From the NCBI GenBank assembly GCA_001823155.1, contig MHTR01000013.1:1-35746 (forward strand): a DNA stretch of 35,746 nucleotides. The letters run 5' to 3'. Under the pieces are notes generated by a model. The model ran no database searches, was not told where the DNA came from, and was given only the letters and a program-made list of their open reading frames with translations. Made by a program: the position numbers and the translations under genes. How positions within the stretch are numbered: position 1 is the stretch's first letter; the number at the start of each line of letters is the position of its first letter. The stretch is from Candidatus Wildermuthbacteria bacterium RIFCSPHIGHO2_01_FULL_48_25. GTDB lineage: Bacteria > Patescibacteriota > Minisyncoccia > Minisyncoccales > UBA10102. Below, in pieces: positions 8,520-16,407 of the stretch.

Positions 8520-11351
8520 CTATACCACAATATTCACTAACCTTCCAGGAACGAACACCACGCGCTTTACCTTGCTGTTTCCCACCCACTTTCGAATGTT
8601 CCTGCTTTTCAAAGCAAAATCCGTTGCTTGTTTCTCGCTCGTGTCTGCCGCCAACTCCATAACATCGCGCACTTTGCCGTTCACCTGAATGATAAAGCGA
8701 ATACGCTCTGCTTTCACCTGCTTCACGTCGTACTTTGGCCACGGTTGATTGTGCACGCTGTCTTTATGACCAAGTTTACTCCAAAGCTCTTCTGTCATGT
8801 ATGGGGCAAAAGGGGCTAAAAGGATGAGAAGCGTTTCAATGTCTTTCTTTCCTCCATCCTTCATTTCATTCGAGTATTCCATCAGAGAAGCAATGGCGGT
8901 ATTGTATCTTAGATTTTCAAGGTCTTCGGTGACTTTTTTGATCGTTTTATTTCTCAAACTAACCAGATCGTTTTTTGCTTCAGTCTTTGCTGTCACAAGC
9001 TCAAATGCTCGACTCAAGAACCGGCATATCCCAACTATCCCTTTGTCACTCCAATCTCCGCCTTCTGCAAAGGGCCCGAGAAACATCAAGTACATGCGAA
9101 CAGTGTCTGCTCCATACTTCACAAAGTATTCGTCCGGATTCACCACGTTCCCTTTGGATTTCGACATCTTGGCGCCCTCTTTGGTGATTAATCCATGCGC
9201 GCGAAACTTTTTGAAGGGCTCATCAAAAGCAATGTGCCCCATGTCTTTCAAAGCCATGGTGATGAACCTGGTGTATAACAAGTGCAGCACCGCGTGCTCC
9301 TGGCCTCCAATGTACATGCTTACCGGAAGCCATTTTTTGACCCTTGCCTTATCAAAGGGTTTGTTCTTGAACTCTGTGCAAGGATAGCGGAAGAAATACC
9401 AGGCTGAATCTAGGAATGTATCTGAAACATCAGTCTCGCGTTCTGCCTTACCTTTGCACTTTGGGCACTTGGTGTTCATAAAGCTCGCAACAGAAGCCAA
9501 AGGTGATTTCCCTGTTCCTGTAGGTCTAAAGTCCTTCACTTCAGGAAGTTTTACAGGCAGGTCTTTTTCAGGAACCGGCACTGTGCCACACTTCTTGCAG
9601 TAGATAATAGGAATGGGCGGGCCCCAGTAGCGCTGGCGCGAGATAAGCCAGTCTCGCAAATGGTAATTTACTTTCTTTTGCCCCTTTGCGAACTTCACGA
9701 TTTCACCCATGGCAAGTTTCGAGTTCATGCCATTGAACTTGCCTGAGTTGATAAGCACACCCTCTCCTAGGTATGACCCAGACTTCCCTTCCCATCTTGA
9801 AAGCCATATTCCAGTTTCCGTATGGGTCATGTTTTGAGGAGTGATCTGGGACTTTTCAAGCCACAGAGCTTCGTGCCGCTCTTTTTCTTCTTCTGAAACC
9901 TCAACCCTGTCTTCTCCCGCGAGGTCAAACAAAACCGCGGTAGTGTACGAAACGCGGTTTTCGTCTTTATGGGCCGCGAAATATTCCGCGCAAACCTGGC
10001 CTCCCAGCACGCGCACGAGTTTCAAGTTGGTATACCCTGTTTCTTCTTCTACTTCCCTGCGGGCTGCTTTCACGATATCTTCGTTTTCTTCAACCCCTCC
10101 CATGGGAAACGTGAGCCAGTTGAACTTCTTCCATTTGAGGCACAGGATTTTGCCGTCTTTTGGATTTCTTACTATGGCGTGCACGTTTCTCCTTTCAACC
10201 TTTTTCTTTCCCGCAACAGGCGGGTTGCGCTTATCTATCAGCCAAGGAATTACGACTTCTGTAATTGGAAGTTTATATTTTGTCGCAAACTCAAGGTCGC
10301 GTTCGTCATGCGCCGGTACCGCCATAATCGCTCCCGTGCCGTACGAGGCTAAAACATAATCCGCGATAAAAACAGGGATATTCTCTTTGGTTGCGGGGTT
10401 TACTGCTCTTACTCCTTTTAACTCAACCCCAGTCTTTTCTTTTGTGAGTTCTGTACGCTCAAGTTCGCTCTTTTGCTTTGCCTCTTCCAGGTATTTTTGA
10501 ACTTCTCCCCAGTTTTTGATTTGGGATTTAAGTTTCTCAACAAGTTCGTGCTCCGGAGCAAAAACCATGTACGTTGCTCCGAACAAAGTATCGGGTCGTG
10601 TGGTGAATGCATTAATTTTGAGACTTGAGTTTTGAATTTTAAATTCGATCTGAGCGCCCTCAGATCGCCCGATCCAGTTTCGCTGCGCGATTTTGGTTCG
10701 TTCTGACCAATCAATCTTTTCTAGGTTTTTGAGTAGCTTGTCTGCGTATTTTGTAATACGGAAAAACCACTGCTCCAACTCCTTTTGCATAACTTGGCTG
10801 CTGCACCGTTCACACTTCCCGTCTATAACCTGCTCGTTTGCAAGAACTGTTTTGCAAGAAGGACACCAATCAACAGGAGCTTTTGCTTTGTACGCCAGGC
10901 CTGCTTTATAGAGCTGCAAAAACAGCCACTGTGTCCATTTGTAATATTCTGGCTCGCTTGTGGTTACTGCCCTGCTCCAATCAAACAAAGCTCCCAGTTG
11001 CTTTAATTGCTCGGTAAAATGCTTGATGTTCTTCGCGGTTTGGGCTTTAGGATGCGTTCCCATCTTAATGGCAAAGTTTTCTGAATGAATGCCAAAAGAA
11101 TCAAACCCCATGGGCTCGAATACATCATTCCCTCTCATTCGCTCAAAGCGGCCGTGGATGTCTGAACCAGTGAAAGCATAGACGTTCCCCACATGTAAAC
11201 CCTCTGCAGAGGGGTATGGAAACATCATTAAGTTGTAGTAGGGCTTCCGCCCTTTGGCGGATACCTTCTTCAGATCAACCTGCCACGCCTTCTTTCTTTC
11301 CCAAGCCTTCGCCCACTTTGCTTCGATTTGCTGTGGATTATAGTTCGCCAT
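8520..11351 (-). CDS. leuS: Leucyl-tRNA synthetase with inserted Nudix domain
   Basis: MANYNPQQIEAKWAKAW; YPSAEGLHVGN (HIGH-like), KMSKSKGNVV; in-frame Nudix box GGVEENEDIVKAARREVEEETGY. ORF extends to 11372 with an alternative start. Confidence 0.95.
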   Translation of the reverse strand: MANYNPQQIEAKWAKAWERKKAWQVDLKKVSAKGRKPYYNLMMFPYPSAEGLHVGNVYAFTGSDIHGRFERMRGNDVFEPMGFDSFGIHSENFAIKMGTHPKAQTAKNIKHFTEQLKQLGALFDWSRAVTTSEPEYYKWTQWLFLQLYKAGLAYKAKAPVDWCPSCKTVLANEQVIDGKCERCSSQVMQKELEQWFFRITKYADKLLKNLEKIDWSERTKIAQRNWIGRSEGAQIEFKIQNSSLKINAFTTRPDTLFGATYMVFAPEHELVEKLKSQIKNWGEVQKYLEEAKQKSELERTELTKEKTGVELKGVRAVNPATKENIPVFIADYVLASYGTGAIMAVPAHDERDLEFATKYKLPITEVVIPWLIDKRNPPVAGKKKVERRNVHAIVRNPKDGKILCLKWKKFNWLTFPMGGVEENEDIVKAARREVEEETGYTNLKLVRVLGGQVCAEYFAAHKDENRVSYTTAVLFDLAGEDRVEVSEEEKERHEALWLEKSQITPQNMTHTETGIWLSRWEGKSGSYLGEGVLINSGKFNGMNSKLAMGEIVKFAKGQKKVNYHLRDWLISRQRYWGPPIPIIYCKKCGTVPVPEKDLPVKLPEVKDFRPTGTGKSPLASVASFMNTKCPKCKGKAERETDVSDTFLDSAWYFFRYPCTEFKNKPFDKARVKKWLPVSMYIGGQEHAVLHLLYTRFITMALKDMGHIAFDEPFKKFRAHGLITKEGAKMSKSKGNVVNPDEYFVKYGADTVRMYLMFLGPFAEGGDWSDKGIVGICRFLSRAFELVTAKTEAKNDLVSLRNKTIKKVTEDLENLRYNTAIASLMEYSNEMKDGGKKDIETLLILLAPFAPYMTEELWSKLGHKDSVHNQPWPKYDVKQVKAERIRFIIQVNGKVRDVMELAADTSEKQATDFALKSRNIRKWVGNSKVKRVVFVPGRLVNIVV

Positions 11352-11399
11352 ACAATGCCCCATAATAGTCAATCTGGTTCTTTTTGTCTATTCTAGAGT

Positions 11400-12305
11400 A
11401 TGACCATTCTGGCGTTTCAACGCACTATTCTTTCTTGGTACAAAACTAATCGGCGGGATTTGCCGTGGAGGAATACGAAAGACCCGTACAAGATTTTGGT
11501 TTCTGAAGTAATGCTCCAGCAAACGCAGGTGACAAGGGTTATTCCAAAATACAAAGATTTCCTCAAGGCATTTCCCACTTTGGAATCCCTTTCCAAAACT
11601 TCAGACAAAAAACTCCTCAAAACATGGGCAGGGCTTGGATACTGGAGACGCGCCTTAGCTTTGAAAGAAACCGCAAGAATCTTAGTGAATGCGCAGGCGG
11701 CAAAATTTCTTACGAGCTCTCGGAGGCGATTTAGCACGGTCGCGAAGCGTAAATCGCCGAGAGCGCAGAACCCAAAATCTCGCAGGGATTTTGAGGTTCG
11801 GTCGTTAGAAATTTTGTCACCGCGCGAACTCGAAACTCTTCCCGGCATTGGCCCATACACCGCGCGCGCAGTTTCGTGTTTTGCGTTTGGGAACACCGAG
11901 GCATTCTTAGACACCAACATTAGAAGAGTATACTTGCACTTCTTTTTCAAAAACAAAAAGGACGTGCCAGACAGAGAAATTGTGAGGATCGCGCAGAAGG
12001 CTCTACGGAAGAAGGATCCCCGCGAGTGGCATTACGCACTGTTTGACTATGGGGCAACTGTGCTCAAAAACAGTGGGGCTAATCGCAGAAGCAGGCACTA
12101 CGCAAAACAAAGCAAGTTTGAAGGTTCGTTCCGCTCATTCAGAACAAAAGTAGTGAACTTCCTTCTCTCTCAAAAACAAAACAGAGCTCCACAAAAAACC
12201 ATTGAAGCTCTGCTCAAGGAATCCCCATATCCAAAAGAGAAAGTAATCGCTTCCCTCCTCAAAGATCGCCTCATCAAACAATCCTCAACGCATTACTCCT
12301 TGTAA
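11400..12305 (+). CDS. mutY: A/G-specific adenine glycosylase (MutY family), FeS-cluster cysteines absent
   Basis: PWRNTKDPYKILVSEVMLQQTQVTRV, LPGIGPYTARAV (HhH), FLDTNIRRV. Confidence 0.88.
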   Translation: MTILAFQRTILSWYKTNRRDLPWRNTKDPYKILVSEVMLQQTQVTRVIPKYKDFLKAFPTLESLSKTSDKKLLKTWAGLGYWRRALALKETARILVNAQAAKFLTSSRRRFSTVAKRKSPRAQNPKSRRDFEVRSLEILSPRELETLPGIGPYTARAVSCFAFGNTEAFLDTNIRRVYLHFFFKNKKDVPDREIVRIAQKALRKKDPREWHYALFDYGATVLKNSGANRRSRHYAKQSKFEGSFRSFRTKVVNFLLSQKQNRAPQKTIEALLKESPYPKEKVIASLLKDRLIKQSSTHYSL

Positions 12306-12322
12306 CTAGGCCTCGCCTAGTT
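12304..12322. repeat. 19-nt palindrome AACTAGG-CCTCG-CCTAGTT
   Basis: Perfect 7-bp arms; spans the convergent mutY/tatD stop codons. Confidence 0.9.
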
Positions 12323-13169
12323 TGAAAAGAGCTTGAGCGTTGGCGGTGGTGGCAGAAGCTACTTCGTCAACTGAAATGCCTTTGATGCGGGCGATTTCTT
12401 CTGCTACATACTTCACAAATAGAGGCTCGTTCCTCTCTGTTTTTGCTTCTGGGGGAACAAGGTAAGGAGAATCTGTTTCCAAAACGATTCTTTCTAAGGG
12501 GATATTTTTAATGATCTCCTCGGGGGCTGGAAGCGCGGGAACTTTCTTGAAAATCAAACCGTTGAAACCAAAGTATAAACCCATCGCATAGAACTTCTCT
12601 GCCTGGGCCAAGGTACCGGTATAGCAGTGCACGACTCCTCGAACTTTTCCCTGAGAAAGAAACTCAATCAACTCGTCATGCGCCTTTCTGCAGTGGAAAA
12701 TAACCGGCAAACCAAGTTCTTCCGCAAGCTTCACCTGCAAGGCCAGCGTGGTTTTTTGCTTTAACCTGAATGCTTCTCTCTTTTCCTTTCCTTTGGGCTC
12801 ATAGTAATAATCCAGGCCACACTCGCCTACTGCAACCACTTTTTTTGATTGCCCTAATGCTTTGTACTTTTCGTAATCAAACTCCTCTGCTCTTGTTTCA
12901 AAAGTCATCCAGGCTTCTTTCTTCACGCTTTCTGACTGAACCTCCAAAACATCAACTTCCCTCTCTTCCAGGTGAATGGGGTGCAACCCAATCGCGGCAT
13001 GCACTTCCTTTCCATACTTCTCCGCCATTTCCACCGCTCTTTGCGAAGTTGAAAACTGCGTTCCTGGCATAATAACCCAAGTATTGTTTTCCAATGCGCG
13101 CTTCAACACAGCGTCACCGTCTTCTTTGAAAGCGTTGAAACTTACGTGGCCATGGGTGTCTATAAGCAT
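12306..13169 (-). CDS. tatD: TatD family hydrolase
   Basis: MLIDTHGHVSF, GECGLDYYY, FHCRKAHDE, ETDSPYLVP. Confidence 0.93.
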   Translation of the reverse strand: MLIDTHGHVSFNAFKEDGDAVLKRALENNTWVIMPGTQFSTSQRAVEMAEKYGKEVHAAIGLHPIHLEEREVDVLEVQSESVKKEAWMTFETRAEEFDYEKYKALGQSKKVVAVGECGLDYYYEPKGKEKREAFRLKQKTTLALQVKLAEELGLPVIFHCRKAHDELIEFLSQGKVRGVVHCYTGTLAQAEKFYAMGLYFGFNGLIFKKVPALPAPEEIIKNIPLERIVLETDSPYLVPPEAKTERNEPLFVKYVAEEIARIKGISVDEVASATTANAQALFKLGEA

Positions 13170-13200
13170 TGGCTTATTGTAGCAAAGGTTTAAGAAATAA

Positions 13201-13229
13201 AAGAGGGCTTCCTAAAGAGGAAACCCTTA
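13201..13229 (-). terminator. Terminator downstream of 13252-13455
   Basis: Minus strand AGGGTTTCC-TCTTTA-GGAAGCCCT followed by CTTTTATTTC. Confidence 0.65.
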
Positions 13230-13251
13230 ACTAGAAAATACTCCTATCCCT

Positions 13252-13455
13252 TTAGTGGGGGGAGACCTGGAGTTCATGCACAGTCCTGGGGATGACCGTT
13301 GCTTCCAGGTGCGAAAGTCGCTGGCGGCATCGTTCCTTCTTTTCTGGAGGAACCGCCGAACTCGCTAGTTTTTTCTGTAGTGCCTTTTTTTCTGCCACGT
13401 AGTTTGCGAGACGGACATCTAGACCAGAAATTCTTCCTCCAAGATTAGGCTCCAT
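13252..13455 (-). CDS. Small orphan hypothetical protein (67 aa)
   Basis: ORF preceded by AGAAGGGGGA ribosome site, followed by terminator. Confidence 0.6.
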   Translation of the reverse strand: MEPNLGGRISGLDVRLANYVAEKKALQKKLASSAVPPEKKERCRQRLSHLEATVIPRTVHELQVSPH

Positions 13456-13504
13456 TGCCCGATTCCCCCTTCTGGGAACTAGAGAACTGATTAATCTGCC
13501 TCGC

Positions 13505-13550
13505 TTGAGCGCAGCTGGATCCGCTGATTGGCGGATTCAGCTATGCTCAA
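13505..13550. repeat. Long near-perfect hairpin
   Basis: TTGAGC-gc-AGCTG-G-ATCCGC-TGATTG-GCGGAT-T-CAGCT-at-GCTCAA. Confidence 0.85.
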
Positions 13551-13552
13551 AC

Positions 13553-13584
13553 GAAAAGACCTCCTTGTTCCGGGAGGTCTTTTC
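13553..13584 (-). terminator. Terminator-like hairpin in leader of 13252-13455
   Basis: Perfect 12-bp stem GAAAAGACCTCC / GGAGGTCTTTTC, 8-nt loop. Confidence 0.7.
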
Positions 13585-13604
13585 AAGTTCCTACAAGTTT
13601 ACAC

Positions 13605-13730
13605 CTAGTTGAACGTACGAAAAGACCTCTCCGCCCGCAAGGCAATCAATTTGGAAACCAAAACAATTTGCTTTGCCGTTAAAGCAGACTGTTTTGAGCC
13701 CAACCTAAATTGGCGGAGACCTCTTAACAT
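13605..13730 (-). CDS. Putative 41-aa leader ORF (or structured leader RNA)
   Basis: ATG...TAG on minus: MLRGLRQFRLGSKQSALTAKQIVLVSKLIALRAERSFRTFN; starts within a few nt of the predicted transcription start. Confidence 0.35.
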   Translation of the reverse strand: MLRGLRQFRLGSKQSALTAKQIVLVSKLIALRAERSFRTFN

Positions 13731-13738
13731 ATTATTTG

Positions 13739-13767
13739 AGTATATTCGAGCCAAAGAGTTGTGTCAA
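13739..13767 (-). promoter_or_regulatory. Near-consensus sigma70 promoter
   Basis: Minus strand TTGACA (13762-13767), 17 nt, TATACT (13739-13744). Confidence 0.75.
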
Positions 13768-13784
13768 GGGAAGATAAAAAAAAG

Positions 13785-13825
13785 AGGGCAAGGAGAACCG
13801 CCTACTGGCGAATTCTCCCTGCCCT
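13785..13825 (-). terminator. Terminator of DAHP synthase gene
   Basis: Minus strand AGGGCAGGGAGAATTCGCC...GGCGGTTCTCCTTGCCCT followed by CTTTTTTTTATC. Confidence 0.85.
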
Positions 13826-13832
13826 TTCGTTC

Positions 13833-14909
13833 CTATACGCTTACAGGTTCCATGGCGCGAAGTCTGGAATGCGCCTCGAGGAGCAGTTCCTCGGTTCTCT
13901 CCCAACCTACGCATGCGTCGGTGATCGACACGCCGTACTTCAGCTTCGAAGGATCGCCGTTGTCGTGCTTCTGGTTGCCTTCATTCAGGTGACTCTCGAT
14001 CATCAGGGCGACCAGGTGCCGGTTGCCGGATACCCGCTGCTCGAGCACGTTGCGGAACACAACCTGTTGGTTGCGGTAATCTTTGTTCGAGTTGCCATGT
14101 GAGCAATCGACCATGAGGTACGGCGGCAAGCCGGCCTTCTTGAGGCGCGCAACCGCGTCGGCAACATGCCCAGCATCGTAGTTCGTCCCTTGGACACCTC
14201 CACGAAGAACCACGTGCGCGTCTGGATTCCCAGTTGTCTTGATGACGCTGACCCGACCAGCGGTATCGACGCCAAGGAACGTGTGCGGCGCACGCGCGGC
14301 AACAATTGCGTCAACGGCGATCTGGATAGAATGACCAGTGCCGCCTGTTCCATTCTTGAAGCCGATTGGCGTGCTCAAGCCACTCGCCAACTGGCGATGG
14401 GTTTGGCTCTCTACCGTCCGGGCGCCAATTGCGCCCCATGACATCAAGTCTGCCAGGTACTGTGGCGTGACGGGGTCAAGCCACTCAATTCCTGCCGGCA
14501 GCCCTGTATCCAGGACATCCAACAGAAACTTCCGGGCACGGGTCAAACCGGTCGGCACGTCGAACGAACCATTTAGGTGAGGGTCATTGATGAATCCCTT
14601 CCAGCCGATTGTCGTTCGGGGCTTTTCGAAATAGACCCGCATCACGATCATGATGCGGTCTTCCACGCGCTTCTTGAGCTCGGCGAGTCGGCGGGCGTAC
14701 TCAAGGCCGGCCTTCTCATCATGGATCGAGCATGGACCGACCAGCACCAGCATACGGTCGTTCTCCCCATTGATGATACGCCGGATCTGCTCGCGACTGT
14801 CTGCGACGAGCTCGCTCATCGCATCGGTCATGGGAAACCTTAACAGGAACGCGTCCGGCGGTTCCAAGGGCGTCATGGACTCTACGTTTAGATTTGAAGT
14901 TTGCCTCAC
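13833..14909 (-). CDS. Class I 3-deoxy-7-phosphoheptulonate (DAHP) synthase, AroG/F/H type
   Basis: VLVGPCSIHDEKAGLEYA, MRVYFEKPRTTIGWKGFINDPHLNGSFD, GIEWLDPVTPQYLADLMSWGAIGARTVESQTHR, GFKNGTGG, MVDCSHGNSNKDYRNQ. GTG start with GGGAGG ribosome site. Confidence 0.95.
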   Translation of the reverse strand: MRQTSNLNVESMTPLEPPDAFLLRFPMTDAMSELVADSREQIRRIINGENDRMLVLVGPCSIHDEKAGLEYARRLAELKKRVEDRIMIVMRVYFEKPRTTIGWKGFINDPHLNGSFDVPTGLTRARKFLLDVLDTGLPAGIEWLDPVTPQYLADLMSWGAIGARTVESQTHRQLASGLSTPIGFKNGTGGTGHSIQIAVDAIVAARAPHTFLGVDTAGRVSVIKTTGNPDAHVVLRGGVQGTNYDAGHVADAVARLKKAGLPPYLMVDCSHGNSNKDYRNQQVVFRNVLEQRVSGNRHLVALMIESHLNEGNQKHDNGDPSKLKYGVSITDACVGWERTEELLLEAHSRLRAMEPVSV

Positions 14910-15059
14910 AGTGGTCCTCCCTTTCCTGTGCCCTTATTCACTTGTTAAACAGCTATCCCAGAGAATGTTCCCTGGCCTCCACACTCACCTCCGTAAGCGC
15001 AGAAGTCAGAGAATATCCGCATAAATCCGCCCAATCAGCATACATCCGCGTCCAAAAGA

Positions 15060-15091
15060 AACCAGCCCCTCGTTTGGCGAAGGGCTGGGTT
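15060..15091 (-). terminator. Terminator-like hairpin between leader ORF 15113-15184 and DAHP synthase
   Basis: Minus strand AACCCAGCCCTTCG-CCAAA-CGAGGGGCTGGTT followed by TCTTTT. Confidence 0.75.
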
Positions 15092-15112
15092 GAATGCTCG
15101 TTTATCTACTTT

Positions 15113-15184
15113 TTAACACGAACAACTACCTTGCTCTCCGCTAGGGCTGGTAAAAAAGAAGTAAAAGAAGTTTCGCGTATTCAT
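15113..15184 (-). CDS. Putative Phe/Tyr-rich attenuator leader peptide (23 aa) upstream of DAHP synthase
   Basis: ATG AAT ACG CGA AAC TTC TTT TAC TTC TTT TTT ACC AGC CCT AGC GGA GAG CAA GGT AGT TGT TCG TGT TAA = MNTRNFFYFFFTSPSGEQGSCSC; TTGACA (15221-15226) and TATACC (15200-15205) upstream, terminator downstream. Confidence 0.65.
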   Translation of the reverse strand: MNTRNFFYFFFTSPSGEQGSCSC

Positions 15185-15222
15185 GATTGTACTTCAAAGG
15201 GTATACGAGATAACAAATCCTG

Positions 15223-16320
15223 TCAAGTTTTCTGCGAAACTTGTATCACAAAGTCCTTGAAGACACTATAGAATCTTTCTAAGTCTTTCAGGTCAATCCA
15301 CTCATTTTCTCCGTGGTGGCCTCCGCCTTGAGGGCGAACCGATACCGCAGGAATTCCCCTCTGCACAAAAAATCTCGCATCAGAGGTTCCGTGGGATAGA
15401 TCCAAACCGGTTTTGATGCCATATTTGTTCTTTGCTATGCGGGAAAATAACTCTGCGAAAGAGAGCTTAAAGTCATTCCTGAAACTGGGGGTGGCGTGAA
15501 CGATGGCAACTTTAATAGAAGGAAATTTCTTTTCCAGGGCTCGGATCTTTTTTAAGAGTGCCTTTGTTTGCGACTCAGAAGGAATTCTGATCGAAAGCTG
15601 CGCCTTCGCGAAATCTGGAATCTGATTAGCCGCTTTCCCTCCTTCAATGACGCCAACGTTGCATGTTGCGTGCCAATGTATAGTGTCACCGCAAGGTTCT
15701 TGGGGAAAGAGCTTCTGAATTCTATCAAGAAACCCCATAAGCGAGGTAATCGCGTTTCCTCCAAGCCATGTTCTGGAACCATGTGCAGAGATCCCCTTAC
15801 TTACTACTTCAAGCTCCAGAACGCCCTTGGCCCCTTTTTCTATGTCCCAGTTTTGCCCGCCATCGGGAATGAAAACAACTTTTGACCGGTATCCTTTGGC
15901 AACAAGGTACTTCACCCCTTCTTCTCCTCCGATCTCCTCATCGCTTGTGAGCATTATGCCAAAGTCGTAACGAGGAAGTTTTTTGCTCAGATCTTCGAGA
16001 AGTTTAAGGTAGCACGCGACCGCAAATTTCATATCAAATGTCCCTCGTCCATAAAGACGACTTTCTTTTTGTTTTGGAACAAAAACCTGGGGAGAACCGG
16101 GAACAACGTCAACGTGGGCACCCAGCCAGAGGGTTGGCGTCTTTGTTTTTTGGGTCGTAATAAGAAGGGACGGGAAAGAAGCTTGATATATCAATTTCGT
16201 GAAGACTTTGTATTTTTTGCACTGTTTCTGAATCCAGCGCAAACATAACGCGTTTTGTTTTTGATCCGAGGTTACTGTTTTGAATCGTATAAGAGTTTTT
16301 AAAATCTGTTCCAATTTCAT
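15223..16320 (-). CDS. M20 family metallopeptidase (ArgE/DapE-like)
   Basis: LWLGAHVDVVPGS, YGRGTFDMKFAVACYLK, TSDEEIGGEEGVKYL, SHGTSDARFF. Confidence 0.9.
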   Translation of the reverse strand: MKLEQILKTLIRFKTVTSDQKQNALCLRWIQKQCKKYKVFTKLIYQASFPSLLITTQKTKTPTLWLGAHVDVVPGSPQVFVPKQKESRLYGRGTFDMKFAVACYLKLLEDLSKKLPRYDFGIMLTSDEEIGGEEGVKYLVAKGYRSKVVFIPDGGQNWDIEKGAKGVLELEVVSKGISAHGSRTWLGGNAITSLMGFLDRIQKLFPQEPCGDTIHWHATCNVGVIEGGKAANQIPDFAKAQLSIRIPSESQTKALLKKIRALEKKFPSIKVAIVHATPSFRNDFKLSFAELFSRIAKNKYGIKTGLDLSHGTSDARFFVQRGIPAVSVRPQGGGHHGENEWIDLKDLERFYSVFKDFVIQVSQKT

Positions 16321-16362
16321 ATGTGTACTAAAAATATCATCTATTATACCTGAAGAAAAGGA

Positions 16363-16397
16363 GGCTGGCAGAACAAGCTGATCTTACTCTGCCAACC
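16363..16397 (-). terminator. Terminator of 16408-17730
   Basis: GGCTGGCAGA / TCTGCCAACC stem; minus strand followed by CCTTTTCTTC. Confidence 0.7.
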
Positions 16398-16407
16398 CTT
16401 CAACACA

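Noticed and set aside
8422-8742. 106-aa minus-strand ORF
   Set aside because: Overlaps glmS and leuS in another frame; both of those are clear housekeeping genes.
11417-11956. 179-aa minus-strand ORF
   Set aside because: Antisense to mutY, whose motifs are convincing.
13600-13740. tRNA or degraded tRNA upstream of the 67-aa ORF
   Set aside because: No cloverleaf could be formed; the pairing is a long rod and terminator-type exchange.
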